Positions 46,982 through 58,793 of a stretch of DNA of 64,000 nt are shown piece by piece. The DNA is from an uncultured Bacteroidales bacterium. Its GTDB lineage: Bacteria > Bacteroidota > Bacteroidia > Bacteroidales > Bacteroidaceae. Under the pieces are notes generated by a model. It saw only the letters and a list, made by a program, of their open reading frames with translations. It ran no database searches and was not told the DNA's origin. The stretch is taken from contig CADAJS010000003.1 of assembly GCA_902788315.1 (NCBI GenBank), positions 186,606-250,605 of the forward strand, read 5' to 3'. Both the position numbers and the translations under genes were made by a program. How positions within the stretch are numbered: the stretch's first letter is position 1; the number at the start of each line of letters is the position of its first letter.

Positions 46982-48022
46982 TCACTCTACGGGCTTGGGT
47001 TCTACGGTGACTTCATAATAGCCTCCCGCAAGGTTGGGAGCAGTGGTGAACTGCACCCACGGCCCCACGACGCTCGTGGTCATCCGATGTACATGCCCGG
47101 CAAAGGATGCCAGCAGCTTATGGTTGCGGTGAGCCTTGAGCACTTCCTTCCACATGGCGAAGGTGACGGGCGTATGCCCGGCCTCGGGCCACCGCGGCCT
47201 GCGCTCCAGCTTATAGTTGCGGTCGTTGGCGGCATTCCATTCGGGATGGCCCACACCATAGGACGTCGTGAAGCCCGGCGCATAAAAGGGCACATGGCAC
47301 AGGAGGAGCGTGGGCTTCCGGGTCTTCATCTCCTGGCGGAAAATGCGCAGCTGTTCAGGCAAGATTTCATAGACACCCGTGTCGAGCATGATAAGACGCA
47401 GCCCCTTGACATCGACGCTATAGATGAGCGGATTGTAGTCACGGAACAGGGGCTTGAAGCGCCGCTGTGCCCACATGGCACGCTGCTCGACCTCCGTGCC
47501 CTCATAGCCTTCGTAGTGCCAGTCGTGGTTGCCAAAGGTATAGAACCAGGGAATGCCGACAGAGTCGAGCGTGGCAGCCACGAACTCGATGGCAGCCTCC
47601 GAGGGATAGCTGCAGATGTCGCCCAGGAGAGCGATGGCATCGGCCCCGCTCTGCTTGGCCAGGTCGAGCGTGCGCAGGAAGGCTTCGCGGCTCGTGGTGG
47701 GCTCGCCCGTCAGAAAGTGGCGGTTGTTATGATATGCCGCCGCCATGCGCTCGCTGTACTGCCGATAGGGATCCTCTCGGCTATCGCTCATCCACAGATG
47801 GGTGTCGGAGATGACGAAGAGCTTGACCGTCTCCTTGACGTCCTCCGAGAAGATACGTATGCGCGGTCCGTTCTGGTTGTAGGTGACTGGGGTGCCGCGC
47901 AGCAGGCGCGGACTGACCTGCGCTCCCATGGGGAGCGTCGAGAGAATGCACAGGGTGGCCACTGCGAGATGCAGGTAAGCCTTCTTAGCCCGCCGCATGG
48001 CGTATGAGGGAGAATGGTTCAT
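46982..48022 (-). CDS. Exported calcineurin-like phosphoesterase
   Basis: A 346-residue protein with a signal-like segment (HLAVATLCILSTLPMGAQ). All metallophosphoesterase motifs are present: VISDTHLW (about residue 71), LLGDIC, FGNHDWHYEG, LLLCHVPFY and FAGHVHRM. These bind two metal ions. The fold acts on many phosphomonoesters and diesters, so the substrate is not known. It is read from the minus strand, in the opposite sense to the DUF6057 group and immediately after the beta-galactosidase terminator, so it likely has its own promoter. Confidence 0.9.
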   Translation of the reverse strand: MNHSPSYAMRRAKKAYLHLAVATLCILSTLPMGAQVSPRLLRGTPVTYNQNGPRIRIFSEDVKETVKLFVISDTHLWMSDSREDPYRQYSERMAAAYHNNRHFLTGEPTTSREAFLRTLDLAKQSGADAIALLGDICSYPSEAAIEFVAATLDSVGIPWFYTFGNHDWHYEGYEGTEVEQRAMWAQRRFKPLFRDYNPLIYSVDVKGLRLIMLDTGVYEILPEQLRIFRQEMKTRKPTLLLCHVPFYAPGFTTSYGVGHPEWNAANDRNYKLERRPRWPEAGHTPVTFAMWKEVLKAHRNHKLLASFAGHVHRMTTSVVGPWVQFTTAPNLAGGYYEVTVEPKPVE

Positions 48023-48053
48023 ATCTATTGCTGATTAAGGTTTTGCTTTATGG

Positions 48054-48105
48054 AAAAAAAAGTTAAGGTAGCCAGCGCAGCAGTCCTGGCTGCACCGACT
48101 ACCTT
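48054..48105 (-). terminator. Intrinsic terminator of the beta-galactosidase gene
   Basis: On the minus strand a 17-bp stem with G-U pairs (48105-48089 with 48081-48065), a 7-nt loop and eight Ts. It begins 20 nt after the beta-galactosidase stop codon. Confidence 0.8.
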
Positions 48106-48124
48106 AGCAACTATGTCTGCCGAT

Positions 48125-51310
<3,186 letters not shown>

Positions 51311-51320
51311 TTATTATATT

Positions 51321-51334
51321 ACGCACGCGTGCGT
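51321..51334. promoter_or_regulatory. Candidate operator palindrome at the beta-galactosidase transcription start
   Basis: ACGCACGCGTGCGT is a perfect 14-bp palindrome located 10-24 bp after the -7 element on the minus strand, so it should cover the first transcribed bases. This is a typical repressor position, but no regulator gene is adjacent. Confidence 0.4.
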
Positions 51335-51344
51335 GAAAGCATTG

Positions 51345-51375
51345 CAAAGGTACGAATAAGCAGGGAGAATACAAA
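51345..51375 (-). promoter_or_regulatory. Promoter of the beta-galactosidase gene
   Basis: The minus strand has TTTG (51375-51372), a 19-bp spacer and TACCTTTG (51352-51345). The leader to the ATG at 51274 would be about 60 nt. Confidence 0.8.
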
Positions 51376-51480
51376 GCGAAAGAAATATTTCTTTTGCATA
51401 AAACATGGATGAGAGCCACTCTGTCGGGGCGAAAGATGATATTTTTGGAAGGAAAGGGAGAGACTTCGGGCAATTATTTA

Positions 51481-51488
51481 TAACTTTG
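51481..51488 (+). promoter_or_regulatory. -7 promoter motif for the DUF6057 gene
   Basis: TAACTTTG lies 21 bp before the ATG at 51510. The -33 region is not conserved. Confidence 0.45.
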
Positions 51489-51509
51489 TGGCAAAAAGAG
51501 CACCGAAAC

Positions 51510-53360
51510 ATGGGAAGCCGACTATCAAAATACGGGAATAGATACGGAACATACGTCACGCTGCTGGCCATCCCGGCCATGTGTTTCGTACTGCTCCGGC
51601 TGGAGGGTGACGTGCTCTTCCGTGCCCAGGAGCTGAGCCTGTTCCTCTTCTCCCGCCACTTCTACGAGAGGCTGTGTATCTACCCGGGCGGCACGCTGTC
51701 ATGGCTGGCCTGTCTGGCCACCACATGCTTCCACTCGAAGGCCGAGACGTTCATCATGCTGTGTCTGGCGTGGGGAGCATGCAGCGCGATGGCCATCCGC
51801 CTGTTCCGCCTGCGAGGCTGGTGGAGCATGCTGGCCCTGTTGCTACCCCTGGCACTGCTGGCCTGCATGGTCCAGACGGGCTACTGGCTCTATTATCAGA
51901 AACTGCCGGGCCACATGATGGTGCCCACGTTGGGCATGACGTTCGCCATGATTGCAGCCTGCATCCACTCGTGCCTGCGCAAGCATCACCCCCTGCTTGG
52001 GCTGGCATGGATGATTGTCTGCGCAAGCGTGGGCTATCCCCTGCTGGGTGCCTGGTCGTTTGCCGCCACGGCGCTGATGATGTGGCCCGACGGCATGCCT
52101 CGCCGCGGCGAGTGGCGCTGGCCGCTGATTTCTGCCGGGCTGGGCGTCGTCCTCATCCTGCTGGTGCCCCAGGTAGCCTATCAGCACCTGTACACCCAGG
52201 TGGCCAGGGCTCAGCTCTACCGCGCCGCTATGCCCACCTTCGGCATTGACAATGACGACTTCGCACAATATCGCCTGCCCTACCTGGCGCTGGCCCTCTC
52301 TCTGCTACCCGCCATGCTCTGCCGCATGAAGCCCGAGACCTGGCTCAGCCGCACATGGCAGCGGGCCGCCATCGTCCTTGCGCTGACGGGCGCCGCCCTG
52401 TGGGGTGTTCGGCACGTATGGTACACCGACACGAATTTCCACCGCGAGATACGCCAGAGCCTCGCCATCGAAAAGCTGGACTGGGAGGGCGTGCTGCGCA
52501 TTGCCCGCGAGACCTCGGACACCGCCCCCACCCGCATCATGGTGCTCAACAGGAACCTGGCCCTCTTCCGCCTGGGACGCGCCGGCGATGAGATATTCCA
52601 CTATCTCGAGGGCGACACGCCGCCCAACGCTCCGTGGCTCGTGCACATCTCGCAGGTGAACGGCAAGAGCCTCTACTACCACTACGGGCTGGAGAACTTC
52701 TGCTACCGATGGTGCATGGAGCAGGGCATCGAGACGGGCTGGAACGTGGACGAGCTGCGCCTGATGGTCAAGGCCAGCCTCATCAACGGAGACTACGGCG
52801 TGGCACGAAAATACCTCGACCTGCTCTCCCAGACTCGCCACCACCGTGAGTGGGCTATCCGCTACACCCGCTTCCTGCACCACCCCGAACTGGTGGCACA
52901 GGACGAGGAAATGGGCCCCATCCTCCACCTCATGGATCGTCGCGACCGCCTGGATACCGACCACATGCAGGTGGAACTCTACCTGCTGGACTACTTCGCG
53001 CTGAACGGCGGCAGCAAGGACCCGCTGCGACAGGAGCTGAACCTGCTGTGCGCCATGCTCACCCGTGACATTCCCTCCTTCTGGGATCGTTTCTTCGAAT
53101 ATGTGCCATCGCACGCACAGAAAGGCATCCCCCGCCATTTCCAGGAGGCCGCCTTCCTGTACGGACAGCTGGAGCAGACGGTGAACACCAGCCACATGCC
53201 ATTCGACCCCGAGGTGCGCCAGACCTACGAGGATTTCATGCGCTTCAACGAGCAGTGCGGCACCATGACGCTGGAGCAGAAGAAGGTAGCCTTCCGTCCA
53301 CGCTTCGGCCATACGTTCTTCTATTATTATTTCCTCGTCAGAGGGCTGAAAACCGCATAG
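51510..53360 (+). CDS. DUF6057-like polytopic membrane protein
   Basis: I use the ATG at 51510 (MGSRLSKYGNRYGTYVTLLA), just after a promoter motif; the longer frame adds a non-membrane stretch that overlaps the promoter. The 616-residue product has about ten predicted membrane segments in the first 330 residues (e.g. WWSMLALLLPLALLACMVQTG) and a soluble C-terminal half rich in helices (ILRIARETSDTAPTRIMVLNRNLALFRLG) that resembles TPR-like repeats. I recall this layout as DUF6057 of Bacteroidales, of unknown function. The stop is 2 bp before the next gene, so the two are translationally linked. Confidence 0.75.
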   Translation: MGSRLSKYGNRYGTYVTLLAIPAMCFVLLRLEGDVLFRAQELSLFLFSRHFYERLCIYPGGTLSWLACLATTCFHSKAETFIMLCLAWGACSAMAIRLFRLRGWWSMLALLLPLALLACMVQTGYWLYYQKLPGHMMVPTLGMTFAMIAACIHSCLRKHHPLLGLAWMIVCASVGYPLLGAWSFAATALMMWPDGMPRRGEWRWPLISAGLGVVLILLVPQVAYQHLYTQVARAQLYRAAMPTFGIDNDDFAQYRLPYLALALSLLPAMLCRMKPETWLSRTWQRAAIVLALTGAALWGVRHVWYTDTNFHREIRQSLAIEKLDWEGVLRIARETSDTAPTRIMVLNRNLALFRLGRAGDEIFHYLEGDTPPNAPWLVHISQVNGKSLYYHYGLENFCYRWCMEQGIETGWNVDELRLMVKASLINGDYGVARKYLDLLSQTRHHREWAIRYTRFLHHPELVAQDEEMGPILHLMDRRDRLDTDHMQVELYLLDYFALNGGSKDPLRQELNLLCAMLTRDIPSFWDRFFEYVPSHAQKGIPRHFQEAAFLYGQLEQTVNTSHMPFDPEVRQTYEDFMRFNEQCGTMTLEQKKVAFRPRFGHTFFYYYFLVRGLKTA

Positions 53361-53362
53361 CG

Positions 53363-54829
53363 ATGAAACGTCTCATATATCTTTTCCTTCCGCTCATCCT
53401 CATGGCAGCCGCCTGCCGGCGCAGCCAGGTGCCGCAACACTTCACCGAGACGGACACCATGCCGCGCCTCTATCCCGACTACATCGGTGTGACCGTGCCG
53501 CAGAACATGGCGCCGCTGCGCTTCCATATCGAAGACGAAGCAGACCGATACGTCACACGCCTTTCGTCCAACGGGGCCACATATACCTTCAGCGGACCAG
53601 ACATCTGTCCCAGCCTCAAAGCGTGGCGACGAATGGCTGCCGGAGCTGCCGACATCACAGCCGAAGTGTTCCTGGGGCAGACCGACGGCACATGGCAGCG
53701 CATGCAGCCTTTCAGCATACACGTCTCGGCAGACAGCATCAACCCCTACCTGGCCTACCGCCTCATCGCGCCCTCCTACGTAGCCTACGAAGACCTGACC
53801 ATCTGCCAGCGCAACCTGACGAACTATGACGAGCGCGTCATCTATGGCAACATGATAAACAGCAACGAGCGCGACGGACAGTGTATCAACTGCCACGCCT
53901 TCCAGCACTACAATCCGGCACGCATGCAGTTCCACGTGCGACAGGCCTATGGCGGAACAGTCGTCGCCTATGACGGCACGGTGAAGAAGGTGCAGCTGAA
54001 GCGCGACAGCCTGCTCAGCGCCGGAGTATATCCCGCCTGGCATCCCACCGAGCCCCTCATCGCCTACAGCACGAATCTGACCAGCCAGCTCTTCCACACC
54101 CGCGACGTGCAGAAGGTGGAGGTGCAGGACACGTACAGCGACCTCGTCCTCTACGACGTGGCACAGGACTGCGTGACATCCCTGCCGCGCGACAGCAACG
54201 AGCTGGACTGCTTCCCGTGGTGGAGCCCCGACGGAAAGACACTATATTATTGTGCAGCCCAATACACGCCCACGGACAGCACCCTCCCACGTCCGCAGGA
54301 CATGGCGCGGCACTACACCAACCTGCGATACAACCTGATGGCACGCGACTTCGACACCGAGAGTCACCGCTTCGGCCCCGCACGCATGGTGTTCGACGCA
54401 GCCTCGCAAGGCCGCAGCGCCACCCTACCCCGCCTCTCACCCGACGGCCGATGGCTGCTCTTCACGATGGGACGCCACGGCGTGTTCCACATCTGGCACC
54501 GCGATGCCAACCTCTACATGATGGACCTCAGCACAGGACGGGTGCGCAGGGTCGACGAGGTGAACAGCCCCGAGGTGGAGAGCTACCACTCGTGGAGCAG
54601 CAACGGACGATGGATTGTCTTCAGCAGTCGGCGCGACGACGGCAACTACACCCGACCATTCTTCGCCCACGTGGATGCCGAGGGAAGGATGACAAAACCC
54701 TTCGAACTGCCCTCGCGCGACCCGCTCTACCATCGCCAGCTCCTGCGAAGCTACAATATCCCGGAATTCATCGACGGCCCCGTAAACGTGTCGCCCCAGG
54801 AACTGGCCCGCATCATCCGACAACCCTGA
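53363..54829 (+). CDS. TolB/PD40-type beta-propeller lipoprotein with a CxxCH heme-type motif
   Basis: A 488-residue lipoprotein (Cys18 in LMAAACRR). It contains PD40/TolB-like propeller repeats: YPAWHPTEPLIAYSTN, FPWWSPDGKTLYYCAA, LPRLSPDGRWLLFTMG and SYHSWSSNGRWIVFSSRR. In front of them is GQCINCHAFQ, with C174, C177 and H178 forming a c-type heme-binding CxxCH motif. Such proteins are sometimes labelled cytochrome c biosynthesis proteins in Bacteroidota, but heme binding is unproven. The gene is paired with the DUF6057 membrane protein, which suggests a two-part envelope system. Confidence 0.85.
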   Translation: MKRLIYLFLPLILMAAACRRSQVPQHFTETDTMPRLYPDYIGVTVPQNMAPLRFHIEDEADRYVTRLSSNGATYTFSGPDICPSLKAWRRMAAGAADITAEVFLGQTDGTWQRMQPFSIHVSADSINPYLAYRLIAPSYVAYEDLTICQRNLTNYDERVIYGNMINSNERDGQCINCHAFQHYNPARMQFHVRQAYGGTVVAYDGTVKKVQLKRDSLLSAGVYPAWHPTEPLIAYSTNLTSQLFHTRDVQKVEVQDTYSDLVLYDVAQDCVTSLPRDSNELDCFPWWSPDGKTLYYCAAQYTPTDSTLPRPQDMARHYTNLRYNLMARDFDTESHRFGPARMVFDAASQGRSATLPRLSPDGRWLLFTMGRHGVFHIWHRDANLYMMDLSTGRVRRVDEVNSPEVESYHSWSSNGRWIVFSSRRDDGNYTRPFFAHVDAEGRMTKPFELPSRDPLYHRQLLRSYNIPEFIDGPVNVSPQELARIIRQP

Positions 54830-54889
54830 CAAGCATTACAGCCCCCAAACTATAAACTTTAAACCATAAACTATACACTTTAAAAAACA

Positions 54890-55573
54890 TTGCTCCTCAC
54901 CGACCTTGCCTCCCTGCTTCTGCCCCGCACGTGTCCCGTATGCGAAGGCCGAATGATGCCCGGCGAATCATTCGTCTGTGCCGCTTGCAGCGCACAGTGG
55001 CCACGCTATCCCATGGAACGCATCGACGACAACATGATGGTGCGACGGCTGTGGCCCTCGTTCCCGGCAATCTATGGCGCCACGCTCTTAGCCTATCGCC
55101 ACCACTCGCCGTTCCACCACATCCTGATGCGCATCAAGTATCAGGGCCACACACGCCTGGCCGAGGCAATGGGTCGATGGGGCGGCCGCGAGTTGCAGGA
55201 CACAGCCCTTCCGGCATGGACCGACATCATAGTACCTGTACCGCTGAGCCGCATGCGACGCCTGAAACGCGGGTACAACCAAGCAGAACTTATAGCCCGC
55301 GGACTGGCCCGGGAGTTCGGACGCCCCGTGGAGACACTGCTACGCCGCCGCGAAGGACGCAAGAGCCAGACCCGTCTGGGCAGCGAGGAGCGTCTGGCCA
55401 ACGCACAAGGCATCTACAGCGCCGCCATCCCCCAGCACCTGTGCGGCAAGCATCTCCTGCTCGTGGACGACGTGATGACCACCGGTGCCACACTCATGGC
55501 CTGCGCCCATGCCCTGCTCGAAGCCGACCCCTCGGCCCAGATAAGCGTCTTCACACTGGCCTGCGCAAGTTAA
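54890..55573 (+). CDS. ComF-family phosphoribosyltransferase-like protein
   Basis: A 227-residue ComF-like protein. The N-terminus has a zinc-ribbon-like Cys set (LPRTCPVCEG, VCAACSAQWP) and the C-terminus a phosphoribosyltransferase loop (HLLLVDDVMTTGATLMACA). ComF proteins support DNA uptake in competent bacteria, though most homologues are uncharacterised. No ATG is available, and translation likely starts at the TTG at 54890. The gene lies 60 bp after the propeller gene. Confidence 0.9.
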   Translation: MLLTDLASLLLPRTCPVCEGRMMPGESFVCAACSAQWPRYPMERIDDNMMVRRLWPSFPAIYGATLLAYRHHSPFHHILMRIKYQGHTRLAEAMGRWGGRELQDTALPAWTDIIVPVPLSRMRRLKRGYNQAELIARGLAREFGRPVETLLRRREGRKSQTRLGSEERLANAQGIYSAAIPQHLCGKHLLLVDDVMTTGATLMACAHALLEADPSAQISVFTLACAS

Positions 55574-55660
55574 GCTTCCAGTCCCGAATAGCCTGCCTGC
55601 CCCCCTCTGACGAGGGAAACGTCATAAACAACGAATCGTGAATTATAAAGTATAAGAGAC

Positions 55661-56806
55661 ATGGACAGACGTAATTTCCTTGGGCAATCAGCGCTGAGTC
55701 TGGCTGCCCTCAGCCTGGGTACCAGCTGCACACGAGAGAAGAAGACCGTACGTATCCCACAGGTCGGGCCACAGGCAATCTCACCGGACTTCGGCAAGAT
55801 TCGTGCGCTGCTGCTCCATCTGGGCAGCAACATGTGGTGCGACTTCCCCACCGAACTCATGGGCGGACTCTGCGAGGAGAGTCGCGAGCTGCTCGAAGTG
55901 AAACCCGAGACCCACCTCGTCTGGACCGACGAGGAATGGCAGCGCGTCACCGAGCGAGCCACGGGCAAGGGCATCAACATGATCGTTCTGGACCTGGGCG
56001 AGGGACTCCTCTATCCCAGCCATCCCGAACTGGCCGTCCCAGGCACATGGAGCGTGGAGCGTATGCAGTCCGAGATACAGCGGCTCAATGCAATGGGATT
56101 CGAGGTGATACCCAAGCTGAACTTCTCCACCACACACAACGGCTGGATGGGCGACTACCGGCACATGGTCTCCTCGAAACCCTACTACCGCATGTGTGAG
56201 GATATCATCCGCGACGTCGTCGAGATATTCGGCCACCCGCGCTACTTCCACATCGGCTTCGACGAAGAGCGCGCCTCGTTTCAGGAGAGCGAGCGATTCC
56301 ACTACATATGCGTGCGTAAGGGCGAATACTGGTGGAAGGACTTCCTGCATATCGTGGGCGAGGTGGAGAAGGCAGGTGCACGCCCCTGGATGTGGAGCGA
56401 CTATGCCTGGACGTCGGAGGAGTTCTTCGAGCGCTGCCCGAAGAGCGTCGTGCAGCAGAACTGGTTCTACGACAGCGCTGCCGGAGGCTTCGACCTGGCC
56501 ACCAACGACACCCACGACCACGTACGCCTCGAGACGTTCTACAAGCTGGACCAGGCAGGCTTCGACCAAGTGCCCTGCGGCACCAACTGGCCGGGCGGCA
56601 AGCGACGCAGAGAGGGGCTGGGGGCCGACGACGTCATCGGACGCCTCACACAATTCAGTCTGGCAAACATATCGAAGGAACACCTCATGGGACTGATGAT
56701 GGGCACATGGGAAATCTACTGCTGGGACGTAGCGGGCCGCGACGAGTATCTCCAGAAGATTCTCCACGGCATTGACCTCTTCGGCGAAGCCATCGCGGCA
56801 GAGTGA
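55661..56806 (+). CDS. Tat-exported lipoprotein with GH20-like barrel features
   Basis: A 381-residue protein starting MDRRNFLGQSALSLAALSLG with a twin-arginine motif and a lipobox Cys23. The body reads as a TIM barrel: INMIVLDLGEGLLYPSHPEL, EVIPKLNFSTTHN, RYFHIGFDEERASFQ and ARPWMWSDYAWTSEEFFE. The HIGFDEE segment resembles the catalytic Asp-Glu pair of GH20 hexosaminidases, but the overall similarity is low and a named family is not certain. It may act on amino-sugar glycans. Confidence 0.6.
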   Translation: MDRRNFLGQSALSLAALSLGTSCTREKKTVRIPQVGPQAISPDFGKIRALLLHLGSNMWCDFPTELMGGLCEESRELLEVKPETHLVWTDEEWQRVTERATGKGINMIVLDLGEGLLYPSHPELAVPGTWSVERMQSEIQRLNAMGFEVIPKLNFSTTHNGWMGDYRHMVSSKPYYRMCEDIIRDVVEIFGHPRYFHIGFDEERASFQESERFHYICVRKGEYWWKDFLHIVGEVEKAGARPWMWSDYAWTSEEFFERCPKSVVQQNWFYDSAAGGFDLATNDTHDHVRLETFYKLDQAGFDQVPCGTNWPGGKRRREGLGADDVIGRLTQFSLANISKEHLMGLMMGTWEIYCWDVAGRDEYLQKILHGIDLFGEAIAAE

Positions 56807-56895
56807 AAAGAGCAGCACGGAAACGTAAAAACAGAATCGCAGAGCACTATTTCATAACAAATTGAAAGTTTTTCATGACTTTCTGCAACGATTTG

Positions 56896-56926
56896 TTTGT
56901 CAATTCGTGGTTTTTGCTTACCTTTG
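56896..56926 (+). promoter_or_regulatory. Promoter of gdhA
   Basis: TTTG (56896-56899), a 19-bp spacer and TACCTTTG (56919-56926) match the Bacteroidota consensus. The leader to the ATG is about 40 nt. Confidence 0.8.
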
Positions 56927-56973
56927 CGCCCGGATAGCAACCAACGAAGTGTTTTACTTTATCATTTAAGCGT

Positions 56974-58311
56974 ATGAATGCAAAAGCAGTATTGGAAGAT
57001 CTGAAGCAGAGATTCCCTAACGAGCCTGAATATCACCAGGCAGTGGAAGAGGTGCTGGGCACAATTGAAGAAGAGTACAACAAGCACCCCGAGTTCGACA
57101 AAGTGAACCTCATCGAACGCCTGTGTATTCCTGACCGCGTCTATACCTTCCGTGTGAACTGGATGGACGACAAGGGCAATATCCAGACGAACATGGGCTA
57201 TCGCGTACAGCACAACAATGCCATCGGCCCGTACAAGGGAGGCATTCGTTTCCACAAGAGCGTAAACCTGGGTATCCTGAAGTTCCTCGCATTCGAGCAG
57301 ACGTTCAAGAACAGCCTGACCACACTGCCCATGGGCGGCGGCAAGGGCGGCAGCGACTTCTCGCCTCGCGGCAAGTCGAATGCCGAAGTAATGCGCTTCT
57401 GCCAGGCATTCATGCTGGAGCTGACCCGCCACATCGGTCCCGACGTGGACGTGCCTGCCGGTGACATCGGCGTAGGCGGACGCGAAGTGGGCTACATGTT
57501 CGGCATGTACAAGAAGCTGACGCGCGAGTTCAGCGGCGTGCTCACAGGCAAGGGCCTCGAGTTCGGCGGTTCACTCATCCGTCCTGAAGCCACAGGCTAC
57601 GGCACCGTTTACTTCCTGCGCGCCATGCTGAAGACCAAGGGCGAGACCATCGAAGGCAAGAAGGTGCTCATCAGCGGTGCCGGAAACGTGGCACAATATG
57701 CAGCAGAAAAAGTACTGCAACTCGGAGGTAAGGTGATGACCATGAGCGACAGCGACGGATACGTATACGACCCGGACGGCATCGACCGCGCCAAGCTGGA
57801 CTACATCATGGAACTGAAGAACGTCTATCGCGGACGTATGAGAGAATATGTGGAGCAGTATCCGACGGCCAAGTACGTAGAGGGAGCCAAGCCCTGGTTC
57901 GAGAAAGCCGACATCGCACTGCCCTGCGCCACACAGAACGAGCTGAACGAGGAGCAGGCAAAGGCCTTAGTAGCCAATGGTGTTATCGCCGTTGCCGAAG
58001 GTGCCAACATGCCCTCGACACCCGGAGCCATCCGCGTCTTCCAGGAGGCCAAGATTCTCTACTCACCGGGAAAGGCATCCAACGCCGGCGGTGTGAGCGT
58101 AAGCGGACTGGAGATGTCCCAGAACTCGGAGCGACTCAGCTGGAGCGCCGAGGAGGTGGACGCCAAGCTGCTCTGGATTATGGAAAATATCCACGAGAAC
58201 TGCGTGAAGTACGGCACCGAACCCGATGGCTACGTGAACTACGTCAAGGGAGCCAACGTAGCCGGCTTCATGAAGGTTGCCAAAGCGATGATGGCACAGG
58301 GTGTCGTCTGA
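56974..58311 (+). CDS. gdhA: Glutamate dehydrogenase (hexameric, NADP-type)
   Basis: A 445-residue enzyme interconverting glutamate with 2-oxoglutarate and ammonia. The substrate site has GPYKGGIRFHKSVN and the catalytic Lys region LPMGGGKGGSDFSPRGKS (about residues 112-130). The nucleotide fold shows VLISGAGNVAQYAAEKV (about residue 230). The acidic/basic balance around SDSDGYVYDPDGI fits the NADP-preferring family I enzyme. The last six codons MAQGVV and the stop are repeated twice downstream in a 66-bp tandem array. Confidence 0.96.
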   Translation: MNAKAVLEDLKQRFPNEPEYHQAVEEVLGTIEEEYNKHPEFDKVNLIERLCIPDRVYTFRVNWMDDKGNIQTNMGYRVQHNNAIGPYKGGIRFHKSVNLGILKFLAFEQTFKNSLTTLPMGGGKGGSDFSPRGKSNAEVMRFCQAFMLELTRHIGPDVDVPAGDIGVGGREVGYMFGMYKKLTREFSGVLTGKGLEFGGSLIRPEATGYGTVYFLRAMLKTKGETIEGKKVLISGAGNVAQYAAEKVLQLGGKVMTMSDSDGYVYDPDGIDRAKLDYIMELKNVYRGRMREYVEQYPTAKYVEGAKPWFEKADIALPCATQNELNEEQAKALVANGVIAVAEGANMPSTPGAIRVFQEAKILYSPGKASNAGGVSVSGLEMSQNSERLSWSAEEVDAKLLWIMENIHENCVKYGTEPDGYVNYVKGANVAGFMKVAKAMMAQGVV

Positions 58312-58456
58312 GTGTGGCAGGAAAAGCTCGGCGAAGCCAAGGTTTACTGCGACCAGATGGCACAGGGTGTCGTCTGAGTGTGGCAGGAAAAGCTCGGCGA
58401 AGCCAAGGTTTACTGTGACCAGATGGCACAGGGTGTCGTCTGAGTGTGGCAGGAAA
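58291..58456 (+). repeat. 66-bp tandem repeat of the gdhA 3' end
   Basis: Copies begin at 58291, 58357 and 58423 (the last partial), each starting ATGGCACAGGGTGTCGTCTGA, where the reader should note the shared stop codon. The unit length is a multiple of three, so the frame of gdhA continues across its stop: VWQEKLGEAKVYCDQ then MAQGVV and stop. Copies differ by one base (TGC/TGT). The array looks recent. Confidence 0.92.
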
Positions 58457-58465
58457 TAGAATTAG

Positions 58466-58495
58466 AAGCCCCCGCAGCACATGCGGGGGCTTTTT
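58466..58495 (+). terminator. Intrinsic terminator after gdhA
   Basis: A perfect 11-bp stem AAGCCCCCGCA (58466-58476) with its complement (58482-58492), a 5-nt loop and a run of five Ts. It sits just after the 66-bp repeat array. Confidence 0.9.
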
Positions 58496-58793
58496 GTATT
58501 CCCTCGCCCAGGAAAACACTTCATGCGACATAAAGAAGGGAAGTCACATGCCCCCCCCTGGAGCATTCACCTCCGTACGAAAAGCTGGAAGTGAGCAGCA
58601 GAACAAGGCGAAGAAAGAAGAACAGCCCCTCGACAGAAGGAAAGACATCGCAATGCGGTCTTTTTTCCACACTTTTTGTTCCACACGTACCTTATAATAT
58701 ATTAAATATTGACTCGAAGTACTGAGATTTCGATTATATTATGTAACTTTGTAAGCGAAAACAGACAATGACGTAATCACACAGAGGTCATCT
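58496..58793. other. Intergenic region before the amidase
   Basis: About 300 bp without a gene. It contains A/G-rich sequence, then an AT-rich part with the amidase promoter motif. Short open frames here have no support. Confidence 0.6.
58744..58751 (+). promoter_or_regulatory. -7 promoter motif for the amidase gene
   Basis: TAACTTTG lies 42 bp before the ATG at 58794. No TTTG at the usual spacing is seen. Confidence 0.5.
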
